Assembly: GCF_002575655.3 (NCBI RefSeq)
Contig: NC_053039.3
Coordinates: forward strand, 376,441,633-376,505,632
Length of the DNA: 64,000 bases
Source: Aegilops tauschii subsp. strangulata
Lineage: Eukaryota; Streptophyta; Magnoliopsida; Poales; Poaceae
Direction: 5' to 3'
Below are positions 45,141 through 56,569 of the stretch, one piece after another. Below the pieces are notes generated by a model. That model saw only the letters and a list, made by a program, of their open reading frames with translations. It was not told the origin of the DNA and did not search any database. Position 1 is the stretch's first letter; every line of letters starts with the position of its first letter. Position numbers and translations under genes: made by a program.

Positions 45141-48100
45141 TCAAGGGGGTAGAAATGACACCCATCTCAGGAGCTCATCCTTGTAGGCAGCTTTCACTCT
45201 ATATTGCATAAGACTGATATCATGGATGAAAGCACATCTCCACTTATTAAACCTAGCTCTCTCATGCTTGAATACTTTAGTATTTCTGACAATCCAGATA
45301 TTCCAGCAGGCAATAAAAACCACTTCAGTGAAGAAGGGCTTCCCAAAGCTACTTCTAGCATTGATGACCAAATCAGCCATGGAGTCACCAGAGGACCAAT
45401 CAATTTGCAAATAATTCCATACTCTGACACTAAAGTTGCAATTGAAGAAAATATGGTCTCTGGTTTCCCTAGCCTGCAAGGGGCAGAGAACACAATTCAC
45501 CCATCATCCAGATGCCAATTTCTCCTGTCCACCATATCCTTTGTGTTCAATCTGTCCATAATGAGCATCCAAGCAAACACCTTGATCTTCATTGTACATG
45601 AAGACTTCCAAATCCAAGAGGTCAAGGGGTTGAAGGACTCAGATACAAAACTATGGGAGTAAAACATCTTTGGTTTGTATCCCTTGGAAGTACCTTGCCA
45701 GAACTAGACATCCTTGGCCCCAGGTTCTCTATTACAGCCTTCCATCAGAGACTGAAGAAGGGTCAAATCATGAAAAGGTTGGGCAGACAAAGGAAGATGG
45801 AAGTGCTGGTGCACATCATGTCAGTCAAAAAACACTTTAACAGTGATCCAAGGGTCTTTAGCATATGAAAAGAGCTTGGGAAATCTTTATTGAAGAGTGG
45901 AAACCTCATGATGAAGCTGCCAGTTGTCTGACCACATGAGAGCAGTGTCTCCCTCATTTATCTGCACCCAAGAACAATCCCTGATGCTTTGCATAACTTT
46001 ACATATATCTTTCCACCAGAAGGAGCCACAATCAGAAGTTCCCTGGGGCACCCTGCCATGGTAATAAGAATCCCAGATTAAAGACACCCAGGGAAGGTTC
46101 TTCTTGTTTAGGAAGTTATTTGCATGCTTGAGCAGAAGAGCTACATTTTGGACACCAAGGCTGAGAATGCCAAGACCTCCCTTGTTTTTTGGTCTACAAA
46201 TAAGATCCCAGGCAGCTAAGGATGGATCAGGCTCATCTCTATGTTTCCTCCAGAGGCATTGTCTCTGAATTCTTTCCAATTGCTTTAAAATTCCAGCAGG
46301 AACAGCCAAACTTCAAAGGAAAAAATGGGCATAGAAGACAAGGCAGAGTTCAAAAACTGTAATCTTTCTCCTTGGTTTAAGAATGAGGAGCTAGCTGTCA
46401 TTCTTCTCTCCATGTAGTCCACCAATGGCATAAAATCAACCATTTTTGGCCTAGTAGTTCCCACAGGCAGCCCAAGATAGTTAAAAGGCATTTTTCCAAT
46501 CTGACACCCAAAAGCAACAGCTAATTCAACCATCATAGCAGGGTCCACATTGATTGGAATAATAAAAGATTTGTGATAGTTCAGAGCAACAAGTTGATCC
46601 TTGTCAGTGGGTAGAATGATCACTGTGTCATCAGCATACTGAATCACATGGTAATCTTGGTCATGACAAGGAATGGGCAGATGAAGGATGCCTCTTCTAA
46701 ACATGTCATTAATGACAGATTGCAAAAGGTCAGTAGCTAAAACAAAGAGAAGTGGGGAGACTAGATCCCCCTGTCTAACTCCCTTTTTGCAGATGAATTT
46801 CCTGCCAGGAACACCATTCAACAGAACAGATGAGGTGCTAGTAGTCAATAGCTGCTTCATCCAAAGAATCCACTTCTCATTAAAGCCTTTATATCTCAAA
46901 ATTTGAATGATAGCCTCATGCTCCAAGGAATCAAAAGCCTTTTCAAAATCTAGCTTAAGAATTACAACTGGTCTCTTGGATTGGTGGCACTAGTGCAAAT
47001 ACTCAAAAGTCCAGCCAATGCAATCTTGAATTGTTCTGCTTTTAATGAAACCATACAGATTCTTGTGAACACACTACATAATCACATCTTGGAACCTATT
47101 AGCTGCCATTTTGGAAAGAAATTTTAAGCCCATTCCAGTTAAGGAGATGGGCCTAATATCTCCCACCTCTTCAGGTGAGGATTTTTTGGGACTAGAGTGA
47201 TATACGAGTCACTAATATTTTCCAGCTTAGCAGAACCATCAAAGATAGCCTGAGCCAGCTCATAGAAATCCTTGGAAATTATGTGCCAGTATTTCTTAAA
47301 GAACAAACAATTAAAACCATCAGGACCTGGGGCTTTATCCACAGGCATATGCTTCACAACATTATCCATTTCCTCCTTCTCAAAAGGCCTAGTTAAATTA
47401 TCTAGACCCTCCACAGGAGTAATGAGGGAGGAGAGGTCAAAACCCATGACAATTCCCCTAGAAGAGCCCATTCTATTTTAAAAACAAGTCCAGATAATCC
47501 CCTCCATTTGTGAATGTTCAGTGACCACAGTCCCATCAAACAATTTTAAACTGGCAATGGAGTTCCTTCTGTGTCTCTCAGTAGCCATAGCATGGAAGAA
47601 CTTTGTATTTTCCCCTCCCACTTTAATGTACCTAATAGTACATCTTTTCTTCCAATAAAGGAACTGAAGGTGAAGCAACCTCTCAACATGGGCCTTAACC
47701 ACTTTTCTAAATTGAATTCATGTCTGTAGAGGGGTTTGTATTCTTCAAGCTCATCTAACAGCAGAACAACATTATTACATTTACAGACCAGGGTTTTCAG
47801 CTTGGAAATGCTCTGTTGCCACCTCTTAAGACACATCCTCAATGATTTAAATTTGTCAGCTATCCTAGCAGTGATATGACCCTTCCAGGATTGTTTTTGC
47901 CATGAGGACTCAACACAATCCATAAAACCATCCAACTCAAGCCAATAATTCTCAAACCTAAAGAGGTTAGATTTTGTAATATAAGTTTCAATGGAAACCA
48001 CACAAGGTACATGGTCAGATGCAGTTTTGGTAAGGGGGAGAACCTCAGTCATTGGATAGTCAGATATCCAACCAACAGATGTGAAAAACCAGTCTAGTTG

Positions 48101-48706
48101 TTCAAGAAGTGGAACATCCTGCATGTTTGACCATGTATAAGATCTACCTTTAATAGGCAATTCCAAGAGGCCCAAGTGCCCAATTATCTCATTGAAGATG
48201 AACATGTCATTCAAATCACCACCAGGTAAATTTCTGTTATCCAAGGATCTCAAAAAATTAAAATCCCCTAGCAGCAACCAATTTTCTTCCATAGGAATAT
48301 TTAAATGATACAACCAATTGACAAAATTATCCCTGGCTTCCCCTTAGCAAGGGCCATAAACGACCACTAAAGTCCATCTCTCATTGTTTTGTCTAGAAAC
48401 AAACTCAATCACCACAGCAAATTGCTGAACTTCTAATAAAGTCCCAGCAAAGACAGAAGAGTTCCAAACAACAAGAATTCCACCAGAGGCCCCCATAGAA
48501 GGTGAGTAGGCAAAGCTGTCAAATCTCTTAGGACAGATACTTTTAACTGCTCTAACATCAAAAGAGGTACATTTTGTTTCTTCCAAGCGAGCAATAGCAC
48601 AGTGACTTTCATCAATTTTTTGTCTAACAGCTCTTTGCCTATTCTCTGAATTTAAATCCCTGACATTCCAACACAAAACATTCCAGCTTCTACTTGAAGT
48701 ACTCAT
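45141..48706 (-). pseudogene. LINE ORF2: endonuclease and reverse transcriptase, broken
   Basis: The AP-type endonuclease starts MSTSSRSWNVLCWNVRDLNS at 48706, with LEETK, then VVVYGPC before an in-frame TAA (48344), LLLGDFNF and SDHVP. After a frameshift near 47700 comes the connector, then a TAG near 47478. The reverse transcriptase shows [38 protein letters not shown] and the catalytic YADD (~46640). The tail holds a zf-RVT motif (CVLCPLQARETRDHIFFNC at ~45494). Gaps near 46930-47140 contain further shifts. The enzyme nicks target DNA and primes reverse transcription; this copy cannot make it. Confidence 0.9.
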
Positions 48707-48874
48707 AAATAAAGGTCTTTAACAGGTCCGCAAACCATGACACACAATGCCATATGACAAACATGCAGAGATAAGTCTGAACCAACATTATTACATTGGA
48801 AAGTACCAGAACATAAAAGCCAAAAGAAGAGAGAAAATTTAGGGGCTTGCAAAACCCAGCATAAAACAAGCACA

Positions 48875-51839
48875 CTAATCATTGGAGGCAGCATTTATAG
48901 CATCAGCAGGATCCACCATAAGTGCATCCATGGTCAGCAGCTTGGCATCAATTTCCAGCTCCTTCCCAATTGCCTGCAAACGACTGATGGGAATAGGTGG
49001 AGGAACATCTGCATGTGCAGGGTCGTCAAGCATTTCAGCAAAGAGAGGCTGGGCCTTGGGCTTCTTCCTCTTGGGCTGAACAGCGAGCTCATGGAAAGTG
49101 GGCTTAAACCCATCACGCTTGGCCGAGCTTTTGGTGCATCTTCGAACTGAAGTTTCAACAACAGGTGTTGGCGCCAAAGTCTTGCGGGGCCTCCTTGTTT
49201 TAGCACGCACAGTGGGAGCATCGTGTGCATCCCTCTCAGCATCATCAACGAACAGAGCTTGAGCAACCGGTCGAGCCGGCTCCTGCTCCTTCCACGCAAC
49301 AAAGGAAGACCATCTTGCTGGAAGGCAAAGTCCTAATTTCTCTTAGATAAAATTACTAGAGACAAAGGCAGAGGCAGCAAGGGCTTTGGCACCTCAAAAA
49401 CAACAGGTGCATTCAGGAGATTTTCAAAAGAACGCCTCCAAATCATATCAGGGGGCAGTGGCAGCACAAAGGGAACAACCACAACAAATAAATCCACCTC
49501 AGGAACCTCAATCACAGGAGGTTGATAAACCACAAGTGCCCAGTTGTTAACATCCATCATATCTTGATCATCCACCATAGGAATATCTTGATTTTCAGGT
49601 TGGGCCTCATCAATAAGAATGAAAGGAGCAGGATGCACCTATTGCTGAAGATCTGAGCTTGGTTGAGCAGAGAGGTCAATCACCATTGATTCTTGATCTT
49701 GCACAGCAGGTTGGACGTCAGGCTCATTCAAGTTCCCCCAATTGTCATCTTCCACTTCATTATGTGTGCAGGTTCCGGTGAAGGGGGTGGCACATCGTTC
49801 AAACCCAGAGCAGGGTATGGAGGCAGAATGAACGGTGGCATCTCTGGGAAGGGCACGCCAGGAACTAGGTGAGGATTACCATTGATGGGCATCCAATCCT
49901 CATCCTGGGGCATTTGCTCGGCAAAATTTGCACCAAGAATATAGAGAGGCGCCGTCCAAGACACCCTAGCCCCTCCCCAAGCAGCAAAATCCATAAAGAC
50001 CACATCCCTGGGTACGAGAATATCCTCTGGAAAGGAAGCAAACACTAGATTTCGAACAAGGTATGGGTCCTCACTATTCCAATGATGAAATTTCCCAAAG
50101 GTGTTGACAGCAGCCCTGATACATTCAATGTTGCGGAGATCAAGCGGAATCCCCAAGAACATGAGTAGGCCCTGACGGAAACCCTGGGTACCCCGGAAGG
50201 ATTCCCCCTCATCATGCTTCATAAATCGAACAAAGCGATCGTTGCCAAGGGGTTGGGGTGGCAACTGCAGAAGCGAGAATCTAAAAGCTGCATCTCGAAG
50301 CTCAAAAAGACCAACCGACTGAATCCAAGGCTGAGCAGACCTCACAAAAACCCCATGAGCTTGAAGCCATTGAACAAATTGTTCTTGAGAAGCACCGATC
50401 TAATCAGGAGGAGGGATTAACATTACCTCAGCTAACATAAACTCCTCGTGGCGGCGCACAATCGGGGTATGTGGCGTCACAAAGGTCCGAGGCACACGAG
50501 CGTCGCCCCGCCGGCACGTACAGCAGTGGGTCGATGTGGAAGTTGGCCATCAAAGCAGAGCACCCTGGGCTCACCGCGGACGGCGAGTACTCCGGCGGAG
50601 GAGGGGTTTCAGGCGGCGTGGTAGAAGGTGTCTTGGGACCGGGGCTGATGGAACTAGACGATGGAGTAAATGTGGAAGTGCAAGAGAGGTCCAAGTTTGG
50701 TAAAAGCTGTGTTAGAGAGATATTCTCGGTAGGAGCTGAGCGATCCTCGGAAGTTGCAACGTTACCGGGTTTTGGTTGCCATACCAGACTCAAAATCCGT
50801 GCAAACCTGTTACAATCTATTTTACCATGCCCCACCTGCAGACAAGAAATGCAACGAAGCTTGGACGTGCATGCAGTAGCAAAATGGCCCTTTCTCAAGC
50901 ACTTTTGACACTTAAAAATTTCCTCAACCATACCCGAAACCAAATTGTCAAAATCTTCCTTTGCTTGCTGAGATGAGGGAATAACAGAGGGCCCAATAGA
51001 GTTCACCGGCTCAACCTGGACTGTGGCATGTGCAGATGACGGCCCAACATGGGCTAACACGTCCACATTCGAAGAATCAACATTCCCGCCCGAGATTGAC
51101 GGCGACCGATCCGCCGTGGGAAGCAGATCATGAACCGTGCCAAAAGAAATGGAAGGCCTCGTCGACGTCCACCGGAGTTCAGCCGGCGGCGAGGTATGAA
51201 TGACCACCCTCTCATGCACAGGAAGCGTGTACCCCGCATCTTCAACAATTTGAATGCAATTTTGTGTGGCCGGATAACGATAACCACGACAAGTAGGATA
51301 ATTCTGAAATATTGAAAAAGAAAGCTTCTTGGCAGTGGCATGAGAAGATCTTACCGAAGACTTTGATGGCTTGGAGTGCATAGCCAACAAACCAAGGGCA
51401 GCACAACGTTTAGAAGGACTAACAATGATCCACTCGGCATCACATTCCAATTTCCAAAGTTTGAACTCACGGCCCCAATTTGGGCCACCATTCCCCCAAA
51501 GATGAAAAAAAAACATTTAAAATGATCACAAGAGAACGATCGAAGCTTGAGAATGATCATAGCTACGGCCTTGCAAGACACTTGAAAGCCAAAAACCTTA
51601 TCCTTGATCAAGAAAACCATAAACTCAATGGCCGAACCTCTAATGGCCGCCTCAAGCGCCACTGCCACTGAATCTTCATCCAAACGAAAGTCATGGCGAT
51701 CAAAAGAGACTACCATGGTGAAGAAGCCCGTGTCATCCATGGGGTGCACCGAAAAGCCCGTAGATTGAAAAACCTTATCCGCAAAGGCCAAACCCTTAGA
51801 GAAGTCCAAGCCAAGGGTGGATCCATCGACAGAACACAT
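48875..51839 (-). pseudogene. LINE ORF1 (nucleic-acid-binding protein), broken
   Basis: Starting MCSVDGSTLGLDFSKGL at 51839, the frame shifts at a nine-A homopolymer (51505-51513). It resumes with GGPNWGREFKLWKLECDAEW, then carries two CCHC zinc knuckles (CQKCLRKGHFATAC and CISCLQVGHGKIDC, about 50910-50820). After a further frame change at ~50420, an RRM/DUF4283-like segment follows (LPPQPLGNDRFVRFMKHDEG, then RDVVFMDFAAWGGARVSW), then a Pro-rich tail with basic C-terminus to 48875. ORF1 proteins of plant L1 elements coat the element RNA. Confidence 0.75.
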
Positions 51840-52008
51840 GGAAGATGGGTATGGGAGTGTAGATCTCAGAACGCCTGAGAGATCTATTGGAGAGAAACAA
51901 AAAATTGGTGGCTAGGGGAGGAGATCACCTGAGGTGGTGGAGATCGCCGGGGTGGGGGTGGGAGGGGCATGGCTGTAATGTTTAGGTCTTGAGAATAAGA
52001 TTTAACTT

Positions 52009-52020
52009 GGTATGCCTATG
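52009..52020. repeat. LINE target-site duplication, right
   Basis: GGTATGCCTATG differs at one base from 44985-44996 and marks the 5' boundary of the LINE. Confidence 0.8.
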
Positions 52021-52318
52021 CTGTTCATCTTGGGTGGGAAACAAATAGTAAAGCAATCATCATCTATTTTTTATTAAATTAAAGCAATCATCAGCCTGCT
52101 ATCATTATTTTTGGATCCATCCACTCATTGTTACCATTACTCTAGATTTCTGCATGCTCTCCTTACATAATCTCACTATTTTTTGTATGCATTTCAGATA
52201 TTGTACACAGTCATGCTGAACATGTAGAGAAAAAGAGAAGAGTTTTGCCCGGCAATACAATGTCATGCAGACATCACTCCATGGTGGGTTCAATGGCAAA
52301 CCCTCCCCCCCTCTCCAG

Positions 52319-52392
52319 ATTGTAATCCAGAGGAAGATATCTGTTCTGAGGCGGATTCAGACGCAGCCGACCACTCCTATTTACCCCCCAAG
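52319..52392 (+). pseudogene. Exon module of the split gene
   Basis: After a pyrimidine-rich CTCCAG acceptor, the exon reads NPEEDICSEADSDAADHSYL then PPK before a GT donor. The following intron (GTGTTTGCTCTAACTTGGCA...) is nearly copied after the next exon, showing tandem exon-intron duplication. Confidence 0.5.
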
Positions 52393-52662
52393 GTGTTTGC
52401 TCTAACTTGGCATGATGATGTTAGTCATATCATGCATATGTTTCCTTGCAGTTCCTACTTTCGACATCATATATGTCATCTGCTTAGTTTAGACATGTTC
52501 TGTAATGCCACCTGTTTAGTTTCAATATCATGTATGGGAATTATGCAGTCTCATGACTTTTAGCCAGCCATAATATATGTGAAATTTAGCCCATCATTTT
52601 CTTCATTAAATTTCCATTTGTCGACAATGTTTGTACATTAAACCACTCTTCCTGTGAATCAG

Positions 52663-52812
52663 CCATTTGAGTGGGTGATGGAAAAATCTGGAGTGAAAAC
52701 AAGGCCTTCAGAGCAGATAGTGCTACCTGTCGAAGAAGATCTCTTGCTGGGTCCCTATAGGTCCTCAGAGAAGGATTCGGAGACAGATGACCAGTCCTAT
52801 TCCCCCACAGAG
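52663..52812 (+). pseudogene. Exon module of the split gene (50 codons)
   Basis: An AG-bordered exon of exactly 150 nt reads PFEWVMEKSGVKTRPSEQIV ... SEKDSETDDQSYSPTE. Its start matches the exon at 63146 and its end matches 52319-52392, so it is a hybrid of two repeated modules. CACTA-2 inserted 100 bp further, in the intron. Confidence 0.55.
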
Positions 52813-52909
52813 GTGTATGCTCTAACTTGGCATAGTTCTACTGCTCATATCATGCATATGGTGTCTTGCATTGCATAGTTTAGACATCATATACACAATA
52901 TTCAACACC

Positions 52910-52912
52910 ATG
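52910..52912. repeat. CACTA-2 target-site duplication, left (ATG)
   Basis: ATG precedes the CACTACTACAGG terminus and recurs at 62813-62815 after the right end. A 3-bp duplication is the rule for CACTA elements. The host intron sequence continues sensibly (ATGTTCTTAG) on the right. Confidence 0.75.
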
Positions 52913-53114
52913 CACTACTACAGGATGCTGCTAACGCGACACTACAATCAGAGACCCTTCGAGAAACTGTGTGCGATGCCATAATCGCAAACGGTGCTGT
53001 ATGAAAACCGTTAGAAATGTATAAAACTTTTGCGATGACGGATACATCAAACATGGTTCAGGTTTTAGTTGCGTGTGAGATGAAGGGCATACGGTTCAGT
53101 TCAATCAACTGTTT

Positions 53115-53400
53115 GCGATGAGGAGGAACAAAAGAACGGGCAGCCAGATGAAGGCGTGTGCGATACACAGCATACGATTCACTTGGATGAACTGTTTGTG
53201 ATTAGGCAACACAAAAGAAATGGACAGCCAGATGAAGGTGTGTGCGATATACAGCATACAGTTCACTCGGATGAACTGTTTGTGATTAGGCAACACAAAA
53301 GAAACGGTCAGCCAGATCAAGGTGTGTGGGATATATGGCATGCGATTCACTCGGATGAACTGTTTGCGTTGTCACACAAGAGTACAGAAACGGTTCAACT
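53115..53400. repeat. CACTA-2 left subterminal ~85 bp repeats
   Basis: Units with CACAAAAGAAAYGG, CAGCCAGATSAAGGTGTGTG, and GGATGAACTGTTTGTGATTA are spaced about 85-87 bp and match those at 27935-28170 in CACTA-1. Confidence 0.75.
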
Positions 53401-53637
53401 TAACAAGACGTTTGTGTTGTGCGATGTGATTGCATGCGGTTCACTCGGCCCTTGTCTTCAGTGTGTGACCTCTGTGGCAACCGTTCGCTCCCCAGGCGCC
53501 TCTTCGTGTACCGTGGCAACCGTCCATCGACTCTTCGCCTTTCCCTCTAAATTTTGAACTATTGTCGCACGCGAGCTCTTCCTCCCCCCTCCATTTGCCT
53601 TCACCCTTCCTTCTGCCATTGTTTGATTGTCTTCTCC

Positions 53638-55029
53638 ATGGAGGGAACAAGCCGGAAACGACCCCGTTATTCTTGCCTAGATCTGAATTATGACGCGATG
53701 GAGGAACTCATTGATCGGTGCGACGTCATCACCTCGGCTAGCATGGCAGGTTCGTTCAAGACCATTCTCGACTCAACTAATAACATCATTACAATGAACC
53801 CAAGGGTTCAGGAGCAGTTTAATCTCCACTATCTTCTTCGCCGTGACCCTGCTGACTGGCGCGGGGACGAGGGAAGCCTCGCCTTGTGTAAGTTGATGCC
53901 GCTTGATAATGGAGATTGGGTTGTTTATATTGGGTACAACTGCGAGTGGGAACTTGTGAATGTTTACACTCGTCACCAGGTTCCACTTTGAAAAATCTCT
54001 GACGACTGCCCAGAGGTTGAGTACACCGGTATTCAACGTGAGTTCAAATATGATCATGCTGACTATCATCTATAGAAGATAGCAATTTGTCGAGTTCTCA
54101 ACTGCTCTTGGGGTTATAAGAATGCTTATGTTGTCGCTATCTTCGACAAGCTTGTTGCCATCCTTCATGGTTCGACTCAATGGATATTGCTCAAAAATCA
54201 GTTTCTATACACGGATGAGTACTGTGATGCAATTCAATACGAGGGTCTTGTGTTTGCTGCCACCACTCGTGGCACTGTTTTTGCATGGAATCCTCATGAT
54301 TTCGGTACGTTTGTCTTCCACCGTAATTATAATTGTTTCATCCACATGCATGCGGGTTAGCTAGTTTCCCTTTACTAATTAACCTTCTTGTGTTTCCAAG
54401 GTCCTGTGAACATTCCACCACCTATACTTGAAAATTTTATTCACGGGCATGATGACGAGCAGGACCCATATACTCAGTGGCGCCTGGCAACTTATTCCGA
54501 TGGATCACCTCTTCTTGTCTGTATACGGGGAACTGCTGATGTTACTAAGGAAGCAGGTGTTGTCTCGTATGGTCGCACTCTCCGGACCTATTCCAACATC
54601 CGTTGCAGGGTATTCGGGATGGATACTGGTGTACTAGTGCGAAGACCTTCTCTCTGGTTCAGTATTGAAAGTCTTGGAGGAAACTCGCTCTTCCTTGGAC
54701 AAAACTATCCAATGATGGTGGAAGGCGATCTAGCTGTTGTTGACACAACGTTACTACCATTTATGAGAAGCAACTGTATCTATACCTCATACATTACTAT
54801 GCTTCCCTACCGTCCCCATATGGGTATTGAAATAGGCCGCTTCAGCCTGGATGATCAGTCCTGCGTTGGTCTCGAGATTGACAGTAGCTGGCCCTTCCGA
54901 GAGAATCACTTCTGGTTCAAAGCAAGTGTTTCCAACGCCGATGAGTGGGTTGATGACTTGTTGTATGAAATCAATGGTACATTTGCATATGCGTCCATGA
55001 ACTCACGCCTGCTAGTGGTGTCCATATGA
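53638..55029 (+). pseudogene. DUF295-type gene with two stop codons
   Basis: The ATG at 53638 (CTCCATGGAG context) starts MEGTSRKRPRYSCLDLNYDA. Exon 1 runs to 54304, with a GT donor at 54305 and an intron to the AG at 54399-54400; exon 2 (54401-55029) is fully open. The sequence has the layout of plant DUF295 (KIB1-4 beta-propeller) proteins: an N-terminal helical part, NGDWVVYIGY, then VVAIFDKLVAILHGSTQW, YEGLVFAATTRGTVFAW, and a C-terminal SLGGNSLFLGQNYPM, the usual LG...LFLG signature. TGA (53989) and TAG (54073) interrupt exon 1 in the otherwise intact frame. No F-box was recognised. It was probably captured from a host locus; its slot in CACTA-1 holds a coiled-coil gene. Confidence 0.7.
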
Positions 55030-55532
55030 ACAGTGCTAGTGATTTTAGTTGCAAAAACTAGATAGTGCTAGTGATTTGTAGCTGCATATTTTGACAAATC
55101 GCAGTGTTACAAGGTTGACAAATGGCAATGTTACTAGATAAACAAATCTCAATCTTTCCAGCTTGAGAAATGGCAACATACCCAAAATGACAGATATGCA
55201 AATCTTACCCAATTGCTTGTACGTGGTTGCACACGGGTCATGCAAAACAACCGTTTGCGTTGAAGGGATGCAGAAATCCTGCTCGGCACATTTCCCTTGG
55301 CTTCCTGGGGAAGCTGTCGGTTTGCATACGGGTGTTCTAACTAAAACATTTGCGATGAGTGTTTTATATTTAAAACCCGTTGACGTTTTTTCAAAATAAA
55401 ATCATTTGATAAGTCTATACATTAAGAGAGAGAAAGGCAAGTTCGTTCAAACCATATCTTTCATTCAGTCACACTACGAATTTATATTCATATGATCGAG
55501 AATTCGAGATACAGTATTAAACCCCAAAAAAA

Positions 55533-56195
55533 CTATTTCCGGCGGCGGCGGAGGCGGCGTGCCACGCTGTCGTTGTCGTCCTCTGGGACACCGTTGTTGA
55601 AGTCTTCAAGGCAGCACAAAATGTTCTTCACTTGTAAATCAAACATCATGTCGTCGCGCGATCGACGGGCGGGGCGCGGGAGGACGGCAACTAGCGCCGC
55701 TGAGAGGTAGCGGTCGACGGCAGCGTCCCATGCCGCTGATGGGAGGGCGCGCACGGGTTTGGGCATGGGCGCGGTGGGTGCAGCCAAACGCACGGGGACT
55801 AGCACCGCGGTGGGTGGAGGGGCGCGGACAGGCGCGGCGGATGCAGCCAAACGCACGGGGGCTGGCGCTACGGTGGGTGGAGAGGTGCGCACAGGCACGG
55901 GCGCTGGCGTTGGCATGTACATGAGCTCGCGCGGGTCTGCGGAGACCTCACTGACGCCTACGGCTTCCAGCTCTGCGATAGTGCTCGGCGACCAACCCGT
56001 CAATGCTACGGGGATGGTCGCTGGCGCGGGCGCGTGGATGGGAGCTGGGACGGGAGCGGGGGCAGCAACCGCCGTGGCCAGCTTGTTCTGGGCCATGTCC
56101 ATGAGGCCCCATTCCTCCTTATTTTCTATCTCCTCCGGCTCGGAGTCGACTTCACCAAACTTGAAGACTAGTGGCAGATGATCATTCTGCGCCAT
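55533..56195 (-). CDS. Pro/Ala-rich protein with basic tail
   Basis: This reverse-strand frame of 220 residues starts MAQNDHLPLVFKFGEVDSEP at 56195 (GCGCCATGGC...; the upstream extension to 56405 reads through repeats and a G-run and is unlikely). An acidic head (DSEPEEIENKEEW) is followed by Ala/Pro/Val-rich repeats (APAPVPAPIHAPAPATIPVA; APVRLAASAAPVRAPPPTAV), then a conserved-looking C-terminus RSRDDMMFDLQVKNILCCLE and DFNNGVPEDD, ending in a nuclear-localisation-like RRLRRRRK. No stops or frameshifts. Opposite to the neighbouring cargo genes. Function unknown; a nuclear adaptor is a guess. A run of about 18 G lies just upstream (56212-56230). Confidence 0.55.
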   Translation of the reverse strand: MAQNDHLPLVFKFGEVDSEPEEIENKEEWGLMDMAQNKLATAVAAPAPVPAPIHAPAPATIPVALTGWSPSTIAELEAVGVSEVSADPRELMYMPTPAPVPVRTSPPTVAPAPVRLAASAAPVRAPPPTAVLVPVRLAAPTAPMPKPVRALPSAAWDAAVDRYLSAALVAVLPRPARRSRDDMMFDLQVKNILCCLEDFNNGVPEDDNDSVARRLRRRRK

Positions 56196-56269
56196 GGCGG
56201 TGGAGGTCTGCGGGGGGGGGGGGGGGGGGGAGGGGAATAGGAGGCGAACAATAAGGCCGCCCATATTAA

Positions 56270-56525
56270 ACAGCGGCTCGGGCACCATTGATGGAGAGGA
56301 ACGCGGGCGGCCATGGAAGTCAAAGGGGTCGCTTCCCACTGAGCGTGCGCAGCGTAAAGCTCGCATGCTTCTCGGTGAGCCAGTGAATTGGAGGACAACT
56401 TGCACGCCTCTCGTTCAGCCTGCGCACTGGACTGCGCTCGCACGCCTCCCGTTCAGTCAAGGTCAAGCAGATGTCCGCACGGCACCTCCTACAGCCATTA
56501 AAACCAAGACACGTGGCGTCACGTG
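56270..56525. other. Module shared with CACTA-1
   Basis: GCTCGGGCACCATTGATGGAG, GTCAAAGGGG, CACGCCTCCCGTTCAG, CGGCACCTCCTACAGCCATTA and GACACGTGGCGTCACGT align with 29640-29850. It precedes the tandem array in both elements. Confidence 0.6.
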
Positions 56526-56569
56526 AATGGTTAACAGAACACACACATTTTGAATTATACAAACATTTG

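Larger units (their letters stand above)
44997..52008 (-). mobile_element. Full-length L1-type LINE, inactivated
   Basis: This 7.0-kb non-LTR retrotransposon runs right to left. It has a GC-rich 5' leader (52008-51840), ORF1 with two CCHC knuckles, ORF2 with endonuclease, reverse transcriptase and a zf-RVT domain, and a short poly-A tail (eight T at 44997-45004 on the plus strand). A 12-bp target duplication (11 of 12 identical) flanks it. Multiple frameshifts and stops show it is dead. It sits in an intron-like part of the split gene. Confidence 0.92.
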
